From Alphaproteobacteria bacterium (GTDB taxonomy: Bacteria > Pseudomonadota > Alphaproteobacteria > Rickettsiales > JADKJE01): a DNA stretch of 64,000 bases. Shown piece after piece: positions 40,001 to 49,330 of the stretch. Both the position numbers and the translations under genes were made by a program. The stretch covers positions 558,001 through 622,000 of the forward strand of contig JADKJE010000002.1 in NCBI GenBank assembly GCA_016722515.1, given 5' to 3'. Below the pieces are notes generated by a model. The model saw nothing but the letters and a program-made list of their open reading frames with translations. It ran no database searches and was not told the origin of the DNA. Position 1 is the first letter of the stretch, and every line of letters begins with the position of its first letter.

Positions 40001-41429
40001 TGCGAATAACTTAGTCATTACGGTAACATCATCAAATCAAACGGTAATTCCAGATGGCAATATAGGCCTGAATGGGAGTGGCACTAATTGGACGCTCGAT
40101 ATTAATCCAGCAGCCAATCAACATGGTACGGCCACGATTACTGTAGCGGTATTTGATGGTACCAATACGACTTTTAAAAGTTTCACGGTCCATGTCGGCG
40201 CAGTGGATGATGCGAGCGTCATTGCGAATGTGAATGATGATAGCCTTAATTATGAAGCAGGAAACGCGCCTGTTGCGTTAGATAAACTGGGTGATGCTGT
40301 GATAAGTGATATAGATACCACTGTCTTTACAAACCATGTTCTCCGGGTGGGATTGGGTGCAACTGGACAAATATCAGATGTCTTGGGAGTGATTGCCGAG
40401 TCTGGAGTTATCAGTGTTACCAATGCAAATCATGTGATTGTCAATGGAGTGGATATCGGTGTTTTAAGCTTTAACGGTAACCATCAAACAATGGCAGTGA
40501 CATTCAATGGTAATGCCAGTCAATCTGATGTTGAAACGGTTATCCGCCATGTGGGTTTTGCAAATAGTCTATTTGCCAATACTTCAACTGTTAGAACGGC
40601 AAGCATCGTCCTTGAAAATCCTCAAGGAGTTGCCAGCAATATTTCAACCGTTTCTGTCCACGTGGCTTCTCCTGCTCCACTTGTTAATATGGAAAAGAAT
40701 ACCAATCCACAAAATGTACCTATACCAGATTCAGATAACGATTCTTCATTATCATCGGATCCCTCAGGAGGTACACAAAGGCAAATTGATGTTTATAATG
40801 TAAATTTTAGAGGAGCTTATATGAATTATGGTGAAGGGTTAGGGGTATTTAGTGGCGCACATACCGAAGCTGATAGAAAAATAACCTTGTCGGAACATTC
40901 ATTGCAAGAATACCAGACAACGGCTAGCAACAATGAGATTTATCAGCCGCAGCTCGTATTGGGACAATATCAGGATTACCATAATGATTTCTTTAATAGG
41001 CATACCCCTGAAGAAAGGCAATTAGAGACCCCAGAATCTCATTATGAACCGTTTGCTCAGCTAAAAGAGAACCGGGAAGAGGCTGTGGCTAACAAAGATC
41101 AAAGTATTTCGGATATTATTGATATGGGCAACGATCAGCCGCTGACGGTAAGAGAAAGAATGTCAGCTTGGGTTCAGCGACTATTAGCCAATCAAAAAGA
41201 AAACAAAATGAAGGAACTTCAGCAGCATTCAGATGAAACCGTGCAGCAGAATTTTATTCAAGGGACAAATTCTAATCAAGGTGGCGAATCTCCGATTGTC
41301 GGGGCAAAACAGCAATCAATCGTTGAGCAGCTGCGTTATATTTTCAAGCAGGTTGTTGATGATAGTCATCCGCAAACCTTGAATGATGATGGAGGTCAGA
41401 CCACACATGAAAACATTAATAAAGATTAA
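28018..41429 (+). CDS. giant repetitive surface protein (DUF4347, LamG-like, 35 tandem repeats); three local indels in this sequence
   Basis: ATG 28018 follows AAAAGGAAA. The N-terminus MRALEQRFMMDAAG is the LEPR-like motif of giant proteobacterial adhesins. A DUF4347 domain lies at ~104-265 (HIISHGNAGELVLG, YGCDVAQG), a LamG/concanavalin-like domain at ~275-530, 35 repeats of about 101 residues at ~544-4063, and a non-repetitive C-terminus with a charged, Gln/Asn-rich tail. The frame breaks at ~30440 (two bases lost), ~30523 (one lost, frame restored) and ~37060 (one lost), judged against neighbouring repeats. Adding these four bases gives exactly 4472 codons. Errors in repeat assembly are more likely than true decay. 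It probably acts in adhesion and is exported by the four genes that follow. Confidence 0.88.
29647..40205 (+). repeat. 35 tandem 303-bp (101-aa) cadherin/Ig-like repeats in three classes
   Basis: Each unit begins (N/D/A)ED and ends in a VNDAP or VDDA linker. Class A (units 2-8; NEDTALNNVAF, GGSGANRTINF) is nearly identical in DNA. Units 1 and 9-11 are divergent. Class B (12-27; SITGIAFSVADIDTDINN, GSGTDWTLDI) and class C (28-34; PILGIPFSIDDIDTDVND, SPEADQNGV/SPEANQSGV) follow, and unit 35 is divergent. Longer periods of 606 and 909 bases within classes C and B show duplication of two- and three-unit blocks. Confidence 0.9.
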
Positions 41430-41523
41430 TTGAATATTTTAATTAGTTGGCTGAAATAGGAGGTCTTGTTAATCATTTATCAATAAGCGGCTTCTAAGAT
41501 CAGAGGATAAAAATAGAATTATT

Positions 41524-43836
41524 ATGGCTATGGCAACATTATTAAGGCACAGACTGTTATATAACATGGTTGCAAGCAGCGTTTCAATAGCGTTGTTGAC
41601 CGGTTGTCTTGTGAAGCCGCAACCTCTTACAGATCAAGATTTTCAAAGGCGGGCGGATGAAACGTTGGCGCGTGTTTTCTCCAATCAGGAGCCATTATCT
41701 GGGCCTATTACTATTTATGAAGCACAGGCACGTGCGCTTAAATATAATCTGGATGCCCGTGTGAGAATGTTTGATACGGCTGTTGCCAGCAGTGACCTAA
41801 CAACGGCAAATTTAAGCATGTTGCCAAAGGTACTGGCGAATGCTGGTTACAGTGAGCGGAGTAACGAGCCCGGATCAAAAAGTCAATCGCTGATTACCGG
41901 TACAACATCCCTGGATTATTCAAAATCTTCAGAACGCTACAGTTATAATAATAGCCTGGCTATGAGTTGGGATTTGTTGGATTTCGGTATTGGTTATTTG
42001 CGGGCTAAGGAAAAGGCAGATCAAGTCCTGATTAGTGGTGAGCGCCGCCGTGCCATCATTCAAGGAATTTTGCGTGATGTGCGGATTGCTTACTGGAAGG
42101 CTGCCATTGCCGAGCGTATATTACCTCGAGTGGAGCGATTATTGAAGGATGCCGAAGGTGCGCTTAATAACACTGCGGCAGGGCAGAAAGCGGGAGTACT
42201 TACACCGATTGAGAGTTTGAATTATCAAAAGAACCTGTTGTCTAATATTAGTGAATTACGCAAACTTCTGTCGTCACTGGCAACCGCCAAAATAGAATTG
42301 GCCTCGTTGATCAATATTCGTCCAGGTGAAGATTTTAAAATTGTGACCGATAATAAACAGCTCTATATGCGGCCGGATTCACGCTTTAACGTTAAGCAGC
42401 TTGAAACGTATGCCGTATTAAATCGTCCAGAAATTCGTGAACAGGATTATGAGCAACGTATCCGCAAACGTCAAGTGCAGCAAGCCTGGTTGAAAATGAT
42501 TCCAGGCGTTTCCATGAATGTGAATTATAATTACGACAGTAATCAATTTCTTTTCAACCATAATTGGATCGATGTTGGCTTTAAAGTGGTGTTTGATGTA
42601 TTGGCGCCTATTACTCGGATGCAAGAGGCCGCCAATGGCAAAATGCAGATGCAGCTGGTGGAAGCCAAACGCGATGCTTTAACCGTAGCGGTGCTGGCCC
42701 AGGTTAATATTGCCTATGCACAACAGAAGATTGCTTTGGACAGAATTTCGCTTGCTGAGAAAATTGCCCGCGTGAATGATCAAATCTATCAAAACACCTT
42801 AAAACAAAAACAAGCAGGAACCGCGGCGGATCAAAAAGTGATTGATGATGGTGCGAATGCCGTGTTTGCAAACTTGCAACGTGATTATGCCTATGCCGAA
42901 TTGCATCATAGTTTTGGTCAATTACTGAGTTCTGTTGGTATGGATATGATACCTGATGAAATCAAAGATGAGAGTGTGTCAACCCTTGCCAGTGCTATTC
43001 AAACTCAAATGAATACGGTTTCGGTCAATACGAAGATTTCCACAGCCTTGCGTACGAAAGAATTGCCGGAATTTGCCTATGTTAATCCTACGTCTGATAC
43101 CCATGGTGTGAAAGGAAAACAAGACGAAATTCAACTAGCCAGCAGCAAAGAAGACACCCAAAAACCAGAGCCATTTACGATAGAAAAGGCATCAAATGAA
43201 TTTATTATGAACCATTATTCGGGTGCTGCACCTAGTCGATCGATGCGAGATAACGCGCATTATCAGAGGCAAGATAGCGGCATTATTCATTCTGACGAAA
43301 CTCATAAAAAACCAAAAGAACAGCCTGCTTTGGATAAAAAACCAGTACAGAATCGGTTGGCTGGTCTAATACCTGTCTTAAAACCAGGACATCGTCAGGA
43401 GCTATTCGTAGCTAAAGCTCAAAAAAGCGAAAAAATACCTGAGCCTCAGCCTAAACCTCAATTCCACACGCAACATGAAGTGCCTGCAATTTTAGAAAAA
43501 ACGAATGTCGTAGCTCAAAATGATATTATTTCAAGCCGCGATGTTCCCAGCAATAATGAAAAGCCGGTTGAAAATCCCAAGGCGCATACATGGGCTGTAA
43601 CGGCAGGAGAATTTATGGAAGCTTCTGAGGCGGATTTCAGATTATATGAAATTCAAGATGCAGTTAGTCGTTATGGAAGCAAAACCCATGTTGGCGTGTA
43701 TGAAGATAAGAAGTTATTCAAGAAATCGACGTATCGTCCTTACATAGAGGTAAGTGATGAGTCTACCGCTCAAAAAATAGTTGCTCTGTTAAATCGTAAA
43801 AAGATAAAATCCAGCATCAGCGAAGCGAGGAAATAG
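41524..43836 (+). CDS. TolC-like outer-membrane lipoprotein with long C-terminal extension
   Basis: A 770-residue protein. A lipoprotein signal (lipobox LLTGC, Cys28) is followed by a TolC/OEP-type region (~60-480) with YEAQARALKYNLDARV, a second half repeat starting near RPEIREQDYEQRIRKRQVQQAW, and the coiled-coil-rich pattern of outer-membrane channels. After ~480 comes a low-complexity stretch rich in Lys, Pro and Gln, then a ~85-residue C-terminal domain (HTWAVTAGEF, RYGSKTHVGVYEDKKLFKKS) resembling an SPOR domain, perhaps a peptidoglycan or partner contact. It follows the giant protein and precedes two HlyD-type genes, so it probably forms the outer-membrane exit. Confidence 0.85.
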   Translation: MAMATLLRHRLLYNMVASSVSIALLTGCLVKPQPLTDQDFQRRADETLARVFSNQEPLSGPITIYEAQARALKYNLDARVRMFDTAVASSDLTTANLSMLPKVLANAGYSERSNEPGSKSQSLITGTTSLDYSKSSERYSYNNSLAMSWDLLDFGIGYLRAKEKADQVLISGERRRAIIQGILRDVRIAYWKAAIAERILPRVERLLKDAEGALNNTAAGQKAGVLTPIESLNYQKNLLSNISELRKLLSSLATAKIELASLINIRPGEDFKIVTDNKQLYMRPDSRFNVKQLETYAVLNRPEIREQDYEQRIRKRQVQQAWLKMIPGVSMNVNYNYDSNQFLFNHNWIDVGFKVVFDVLAPITRMQEAANGKMQMQLVEAKRDALTVAVLAQVNIAYAQQKIALDRISLAEKIARVNDQIYQNTLKQKQAGTAADQKVIDDGANAVFANLQRDYAYAELHHSFGQLLSSVGMDMIPDEIKDESVSTLASAIQTQMNTVSVNTKISTALRTKELPEFAYVNPTSDTHGVKGKQDEIQLASSKEDTQKPEPFTIEKASNEFIMNHYSGAAPSRSMRDNAHYQRQDSGIIHSDETHKKPKEQPALDKKPVQNRLAGLIPVLKPGHRQELFVAKAQKSEKIPEPQPKPQFHTQHEVPAILEKTNVVAQNDIISSRDVPSNNEKPVENPKAHTWAVTAGEFMEASEADFRLYEIQDAVSRYGSKTHVGVYEDKKLFKKSTYRPYIEVSDESTAQKIVALLNRKKIKSSISEARK

Positions 43837-43845
43837 GGGGGGAAT

Positions 43846-44919
43846 ATGTGGCAGAAAAAATGGAATCAGTTGAAGCAGATACAATGGAATCAGTTGAAGC
43901 GTGAAAAGTGGGAACAATTGAAGGGACTATCACGTCATAAATGGGCAAGGCTGGTACGGATTAAAATCATGGCATTATGCCATGATAAACAAAAAATGAT
44001 GGCCGCTGGTATTTGTTCGGGTGTCATTATCATTATGGCTATTTTGGGAACAGTAGATTCGTACAGCCGTCATAAGAAAATCGAAATGGCCGATGCCAAT
44101 CGTGAAAAGCAAGTCTTAACTGCGGTGGAAGAAAAAACCACCTTTGCTGTTTCTGATACCCAAGCAAAGATTGCCCAGCCGCAATCAGCATCTGAGACAA
44201 TATCACCAACGTCAGCTAAGGCTTCTGCGCCCTCTGCACCAGCGTTGATTCCTGTAGAAGAACCGTTGACTGCGGTTATTGTGCCGAGCATCGAATCCAG
44301 CGTTGCCAGCGAAATTTCAGGGCGAGTCAATAATATTGCCGTGAAAGAAGGGCAAGGCTTCAAGCAGGGGGATATTTTGCTTTCATTCGATTGCGCAATG
44401 AATGAAGCAGTATTGGCACGGGCAAAAGCCGATTTAAAAGCGGGTGAAGCCTCATTTAACGCTAAAACAAAATTAAAAGAACTGGGTTCTGCCAGTGATT
44501 TGGAAGTGACATTGGCGGATGCTGATTTTGACCGTGCAAAAGCGGATGTTATGAAGGCATCGGCAGTGGTTGACCATTGCAAGATCGTGGCTCCCTATGA
44601 TGGTGCTGTGGTTGATATTTCGGTTCATCCATATGATACCGTTAAAGAGGGGCAGGCTATCATGAAATTGATTGCTTTTGGTGCCCCGGAAGTCGAATTG
44701 CTGGTCCCTTCGGATAAACTTATCAACATTCAAAAAGGTGGAGTATTCAGCCTTAATGTTGAGGAAACGGGTAGAAAATATCCCGGATCTATTACCAATG
44801 TGGTGCCAAGAATTGATCCGGTAAGCCAAATGTTTAAGGTAACTGGGGTATTGAAGGAAGGGAATTATAACGAAGGTATTGTTCCAGGAATGACTGGAAC
44901 AGCTACCTTGGTAAAATAA
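43846..44919 (+). CDS. HlyD/RND-type periplasmic adaptor
   Basis: A 357-residue inner-membrane adaptor. The cytoplasmic N-terminus carries three or four WxQLK-type units (KWNQLKQI, QWNQLKRE, KWEQLKGL) before a membrane segment (~45-67). The periplasmic part has a biotinyl-lipoyl half motif (SEISGRVNNIAVKEGQGFKQGDILLSFD is split across the hairpin), a short alpha-hairpin (~185-240) and a beta-barrel domain. Starts ten bases after the TolC-like stop. It should link an inner-membrane component to the TolC-like channel. Confidence 0.88.
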   Translation: MWQKKWNQLKQIQWNQLKREKWEQLKGLSRHKWARLVRIKIMALCHDKQKMMAAGICSGVIIIMAILGTVDSYSRHKKIEMADANREKQVLTAVEEKTTFAVSDTQAKIAQPQSASETISPTSAKASAPSAPALIPVEEPLTAVIVPSIESSVASEISGRVNNIAVKEGQGFKQGDILLSFDCAMNEAVLARAKADLKAGEASFNAKTKLKELGSASDLEVTLADADFDRAKADVMKASAVVDHCKIVAPYDGAVVDISVHPYDTVKEGQAIMKLIAFGAPEVELLVPSDKLINIQKGGVFSLNVEETGRKYPGSITNVVPRIDPVSQMFKVTGVLKEGNYNEGIVPGMTGTATLVK

Positions 44920-44934
44920 AGAGGGCTGAAATCT

Positions 44935-46410
44935 ATGGAGTCAATGACCATTACTCCCGATACAACGAAGAATAAGAATGCTACAGTGCAGGTGGGGCCA
45001 GTGGTAAAAACTGAACCTGCCATATCGGCTAGTGGCAGTAACAAGGAAAAGGAATTAAATTTTCAAAACCAGCTCAGGGGCATAAGCCTGATGATGGATA
45101 TAGAAGTAGCTATACGCCGAGCAATGACACCTCATGAACAGCATTTTTTATTGGTCAATGAATTATTGCGCATGATACCCTACCGTACGGCTGTGGCATT
45201 TAGCCAACAGGTTGGTAATATGGTGGCTATCGAAGCCATATCGGGTTTATCCAAAGTAGATAAAAATTCTCCCTTTGCATTATGGATCAAGAAAATCGCT
45301 AAATATTGTTTTGCCAATCATTGCAAAGATCCACAGGGGGTGGTGTTAAGCGTGGCGGATTTTCCTGAAGAAATCACCAAAGAATGGTTAGAACTTGGGA
45401 GTCCATCGGGTGTTTGGTTTCCAATCATTTCTCCGAGCAAACAGTTGAAAGGCGGATTGTGGATTGCCTGTGACCAGTCACTCAAAGAAGGTGATATCAA
45501 AATTGTGCAGCGTATTGTGGAAACCTATGCGCATGCTGTTTGGGCCCTGGAAGGCCAGAATAAGAAACCCTGGAGTAATATTTCCTTCACATTGAATAAG
45601 AAGAAAAAGCAATATATTCTGGGAGCCCTGTTATTAATCTGTTTTCCCGTGCGCCAATCGGTATTGGCACCGATGGAATTGGTGCCACAGGAACCATGGA
45701 TAGCCACAGCTCCTACGGATGGCGTTGTCAAAGATATCCTGGTTGCGCCCAATCAATTTGTTAAAAAGGGCACAATTCTTTTTACGCTCGATGATACCAC
45801 ACTTCGCAATGATTATTATTATGCTAAAAAGGAACTCGATAGTTCAATAGCCGAATTGCGCCAAGCCGGACAGAAAAGTATTTCATCATCCACCGATGAT
45901 ACCAGTGCGGCCGATTTGGCATTGCTGCAACTAGAAGTCAAACAAAAGCAGCATCAGATGGATTATGCCAGGGAAATGCTGGATAAGATTGATGTCAAAG
46001 CCATGCGTGATGGTGTGGTGATTTATGCTGATAAAACCGACTGGATAGGTAAGCCTGTTAAGACAGGCGAACAGGTGATGAAGGTGTCGGATCCCAAGCA
46101 ATTAGAAGTCAAAGCCGATTTAGCAATTGATGACGCAATTCATTTACCTGACAAGGCCCCCGTTAAAATTTACCTCAATGCCAGTCCGTTAAGTACGCTT
46201 AAGGGCACGGTAAAATATGTCAGTTACGAAGCAGAAGATGTTGGGCAAGGACAGTTAGCATACCGTGCGAAGATCACCCTTGATGAGGTATCAGATGAAT
46301 CACGTATTGGTCTCAAAGGGTCAGCCAAAATTTATGGGGATTATGTGCCCATTGGGTATTATTGGTTAAGGCGGCCGTTGAGTTATTTGAAAAAATTATT
46401 GGTACTGTAG
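44935..46410 (+). CDS. HlyD-type adaptor with N-terminal GAF-like cytoplasmic domain
   Basis: A 491-residue protein. Residues ~50-205 are soluble and look like a GAF domain (helix MDIEVAIRRAMTPHEQHFLLVNELL, then TAVAFSQQVGNMVAIEAISG and a GLWIACDQ strand). A membrane segment (~223-242) follows a poly-Lys stretch, then a lipoyl/HlyD domain (APTDGVVKDILVAPNQFVKKG) with a hairpin and barrel. A GAF domain on an adaptor is unusual and suggests that export responds to a small ligand or to a cytoplasmic partner. Spacing of 15 and 11 bases to its neighbours supports one operon. Confidence 0.8.
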   Translation: MESMTITPDTTKNKNATVQVGPVVKTEPAISASGSNKEKELNFQNQLRGISLMMDIEVAIRRAMTPHEQHFLLVNELLRMIPYRTAVAFSQQVGNMVAIEAISGLSKVDKNSPFALWIKKIAKYCFANHCKDPQGVVLSVADFPEEITKEWLELGSPSGVWFPIISPSKQLKGGLWIACDQSLKEGDIKIVQRIVETYAHAVWALEGQNKKPWSNISFTLNKKKKQYILGALLLICFPVRQSVLAPMELVPQEPWIATAPTDGVVKDILVAPNQFVKKGTILFTLDDTTLRNDYYYAKKELDSSIAELRQAGQKSISSSTDDTSAADLALLQLEVKQKQHQMDYAREMLDKIDVKAMRDGVVIYADKTDWIGKPVKTGEQVMKVSDPKQLEVKADLAIDDAIHLPDKAPVKIYLNASPLSTLKGTVKYVSYEAEDVGQGQLAYRAKITLDEVSDESRIGLKGSAKIYGDYVPIGYYWLRRPLSYLKKLLVL

Positions 46411-46421
46411 GAACCATTGGC

Positions 46422-48557
46422 ATGACATGGAATCCCCAACAAATAGTGTTTGCCGATACGACATTGCCACCGTTGCGGGGTGACATTACCTTGTTACCTG
46501 GTCCTGCTGCCCCAGATGGTAGTTCTACCTGGACATTGCATGATGCACCGGCGAATCGTTTTTACCGTATTGGGATGATTGAATATGCCATCATTGCGTG
46601 CTGGAAAGAAGGCACGCCACGCAAAATGATGAGTAAAGTCAATGCTCAACTTCCTTATGAAATAGATGAAGAGCATATTAAACAGGTTCTGGATTTCCTT
46701 GAAAATCATCATCTTGTCCATGCTGTTGCCGCGGACAAGAAAGCAAAAATGATGGCCGTGACCAAACTGGGGAACCAGAAAAACTGGAAAAAACTTGCGC
46801 AGATGATGATGTCTATCCGCATACCTTTGTTTCGGTGTGATGCCACGCTCACTAAATGCCTGCCTTACGTCAATCGTCTTTATTCGATGAAAGTGCTGTA
46901 TGCATTTTTGATTGCAGCTGCTGGGGCTATCATATTATTATTGCGTCACTGGGGTGAATTTACCCATACATTCAGTTATTTTTTCAATGTGCAGGGTTTA
47001 TTGATTATGTCGGCAACGGTCATATGTTGCCAAGCGCTGCATGAACTGGGCCATGCCTTTACGGCCAAACGTTTGGGGTTGAGAGTCCCTTCGATCGGAC
47101 TGTCGTTTTTTATGTTTTGCCCGGTTCTTTATACCGATACCAATGAGGTGTGGAAGCTGCCTTCCCGATGGCAGCGGATTATGGTCGGTATTTCCGGAGT
47201 TGCCGTGGAAATGGGCATTGCGATTATTGCGGCTTATTTTTGGGTCTTCTTAGATGACGGTCCATTGCGGACGGCAGCCTTTATGATTGTTTCTGTCAAT
47301 TTTTTGACCACGCTGTTAGTGAATATGAATCCATTGATGCGGTTTGACGGGTATTATGTTTTTTCTGATATCATCAATATCGAAAATCTCCAGGACCGTG
47401 CCTTTGCCATGATGAAGTGGTTTACGCGGGAACGGCTGGTTGGATTGAAATATCCTGCACCCGAAACGTTGGGACGGAAATATGACCTTATCCTGATCAT
47501 CTATGGCTATAGCTTGCTTATTTACCGTATTGGCCTTTACGGAGGTATGGTTTATACACTTTACCATCTGGTCTTTAAATTGCTTGGCATTGCGTTTTTG
47601 CTGGGGGGCATTTATTACTTTTTTATCACTCCCGTTGTCAAAGAGTTTCAATGGTACTGGTTACAGCGTGAAAGGATTCACTGGAATTTAAATTCAAAAG
47701 TCAGTGTGTTGGTGGCAACGATCATATTTGCATTTTTTCTCATTCCATGGAAAGCATCGATCCAGGCGCCCGCCGTCTTAAGGTCGGAACAGGAATTTAG
47801 TGCTTATTCTCCACGCCCTGCCCAGGTACAACGGTTATTAATCAAAAATGGCCAGCAGGTTAAAAAGGATGATATCTTATTGATCCTTGCTGATCCTTCG
47901 TTAGATAAAGACATCGCCACGACCGAAGTCGAGGTGGCACGTTTAGTCTATCAGATACGCGGAGCAGGGTCAGAAGAAGAATGGCAGATGAAGCATCGGG
48001 TGCTTGAAGAAGATGTCAAAGCAAAGCAAGCCAAACTAACGGGTTTAAAACAGGAAAAACTGCGCCTGATTGTCAGGGCGCCCTTTGCTGGTGTGATTAC
48101 GGATGTTAAATCTGCCTTGAAAGAAGGCGAATGGATAGGCATTGATGATAAACTCGCCATGGTGATTGATCCATCCCACCCCATTGTGGAAGCCTATATC
48201 AACGAACATGATATGGAAAAAATGAAATCAGGTGCCGAAGGAATATTTCGTAGCCTGCATGGGCCAAGTGGCGTGGACTTAGTTTTGAAGCGGGTGGATA
48301 TCTCCAGCACCCAATTGTTGGATTCGCGCTATCTGGTGTCGGATTTCGGCGGTAAGATCGCTGCAGTATCCAACCAAAAAGGACAATTCCAGCCACACGA
48401 TACCATTTATCGTGTGATCCTAAAACCGACTGCTGCGAATTTTGCAACGTCACATGTTTACCGCGGATTATTGGTACTGGAAGGTCAGCATCATAGTATC
48501 TTAGGCGGGGCCATCAGCAAGATGATCACAACGTTGATTAAGGAAGTTGGATTTTAG
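46422..48557 (+). CDS. site-2 protease-like (M50) membrane protein with RRE-like N-terminus and HlyD-like C-terminus
   Basis: A 711-residue protein from the ATG at 46422, which has AGGAA eight bases upstream. The N-terminus (~45-105: YRIGMIEYAIIACWKEG...EEHIKQVLDFLENHHLV) resembles the PqqD/RRE winged-helix fold. The S2P core has HELGH (His207, Glu208, His211) and NPLMRFDG (Asn303, Asp309), so zinc ligands are intact. Several membrane helices extend to ~440. The periplasmic C-terminus is HlyD-like (SPRPAQVQRLLIKNGQQVKKD, RAPFAGVITDV). Relatives occur beside peptide and adhesin exporters. It may process the substrate or form the inner-membrane part of the exporter. Confidence 0.82.
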   Translation: MTWNPQQIVFADTTLPPLRGDITLLPGPAAPDGSSTWTLHDAPANRFYRIGMIEYAIIACWKEGTPRKMMSKVNAQLPYEIDEEHIKQVLDFLENHHLVHAVAADKKAKMMAVTKLGNQKNWKKLAQMMMSIRIPLFRCDATLTKCLPYVNRLYSMKVLYAFLIAAAGAIILLLRHWGEFTHTFSYFFNVQGLLIMSATVICCQALHELGHAFTAKRLGLRVPSIGLSFFMFCPVLYTDTNEVWKLPSRWQRIMVGISGVAVEMGIAIIAAYFWVFLDDGPLRTAAFMIVSVNFLTTLLVNMNPLMRFDGYYVFSDIINIENLQDRAFAMMKWFTRERLVGLKYPAPETLGRKYDLILIIYGYSLLIYRIGLYGGMVYTLYHLVFKLLGIAFLLGGIYYFFITPVVKEFQWYWLQRERIHWNLNSKVSVLVATIIFAFFLIPWKASIQAPAVLRSEQEFSAYSPRPAQVQRLLIKNGQQVKKDDILLILADPSLDKDIATTEVEVARLVYQIRGAGSEEEWQMKHRVLEEDVKAKQAKLTGLKQEKLRLIVRAPFAGVITDVKSALKEGEWIGIDDKLAMVIDPSHPIVEAYINEHDMEKMKSGAEGIFRSLHGPSGVDLVLKRVDISSTQLLDSRYLVSDFGGKIAAVSNQKGQFQPHDTIYRVILKPTAANFATSHVYRGLLVLEGQHHSILGGAISKMITTLIKEVGF

Positions 48558-48567
48558 GCGGTGAAAC

Positions 48568-48592
48568 GGAGTTTTGCTTCGTCTTTTTTCCT
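48568..48592 (+). terminator. probable terminator after the export operon
   Basis: A short stem (ACGGAG/CTTCGT with one G-T pair) is followed by CTTTTTTCC, 11-35 bases behind the stop. The remaining gap up to 48786 holds no gene that I can support. Confidence 0.45.
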
Positions 48593-48786
48593 TTAGAACG
48601 AGGAATAGAAGGCTTATATAAAAATATTTAAGCAATTATCTATTCGACATGATCAATGGAATTATGGGTGCAGTCCAACCGCATAAAATGATACGCAAAA
48701 TAGCACCACCAAAACCGGCTAAAAAGTCACAAACAATGCCATCCGCAAAAGCGGGCTATCTTAGCAAAAAGAAGATGCGCGGTGCG

Positions 48787-49116
48787 TTACTTCTTCACCC
48801 ATTTACCACTGCCATTTTGATAATACTCACCTGGTGCGAGGTTGGTGATGATTTTCTCGGCGGCAAGTTTGCCAACGACATCAAGCGGTTGATGGTTCTT
48901 TTGAGAAATATCCTGGTATGCAGCTTTACGTTTTTGGTTTACATCATTAACGATACTTTGAACGTCACCGCCACCAGAAACAACAGCAACGTAACCATCT
49001 GGTTTTTCACCAACCAATCCCTGGCTGCGTGCTTGTTGAAAATCCACAGCAAATGCACTTACCGCTATGGTAGATGCCACGAGGAATGTGCTGATAATAG
49101 CTGATATTTTAAGCAT
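48787..49116 (-). CDS. ydbL: YdbL-family (DUF1318) periplasmic protein
   Basis: A 109-residue secreted protein. The ATG at 49116 has GGGAG upstream and starts a signal peptide (MLKISAIISTFLVASTIAVS, cleavage near AFA). The mature part has the DUF1318 pattern: QARSQGLVGEKPDGYV, NDVNQKRKAAYQDIS, KNHQPLDVVGKLAAEK and a terminal GEYYQNGSGKWVKK. In E. coli YdbL acts with YdbH and YnbE, probably tuning their assembly. A longer frame from 49293 overlaps ynbE and is rejected. Confidence 0.9.
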   Translation of the reverse strand: MLKISAIISTFLVASTIAVSAFAVDFQQARSQGLVGEKPDGYVAVVSGGGDVQSIVNDVNQKRKAAYQDISQKNHQPLDVVGKLAAEKIITNLAPGEYYQNGSGKWVKK

Positions 49117-49138
49117 AGTGAATCTCCCTATCAAAAAC

Positions 49139-49330
49139 TTAGAAAATGGCTTTATTTTTAGACATGGATTTTTCCAGGTCACGGTCAATTTGAACTTTAA
49201 CATGCTGTTCGATATTGACATTAAGATTGATTTCAATTGGTTTATCGGGTGCTTCGAGTTTAACCGTTGGCTGGCAGGCGCACACAAGGGCAAGTACTGG
49301 AATGGCTAGAAGCAAAAAACGTTTGGTCAT
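49139..49330 (-). CDS. ynbE: YnbE-family outer-membrane lipoprotein
   Basis: A 63-residue lipoprotein with lipobox VCAC (Cys19) and the family pattern PTVKLEAPDKPIEINLNVNI. E. coli YnbE is the outer-membrane end of the YdbH bridge that carries phospholipids between membranes, and beta-strand pairing with YdbH is known. Its ATG overlaps the ydbH stop by four bases, and ydbL follows after 22 bases, the same order as in E. coli. Confidence 0.9.
   Translation of the reverse strand: MTKRFLLLAIPVLALVCACQPTVKLEAPDKPIEINLNVNIEQHVKVQIDRDLEKSMSKNKAIF

Noticed and set aside
29647..40205. CRISPR array or satellite DNA as explanation of the long periodic tract
   Set aside because: The period is an exact multiple of three, codon positions vary as in a protein gene, and the frame is continuous apart from three small indels.
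48649..49104. Plus-strand 151-codon open frame
   Set aside because: Most of it lies opposite ydbL, which has a signal peptide, ribosome site and family motifs. The first ~45 codons have no recognisable pattern.
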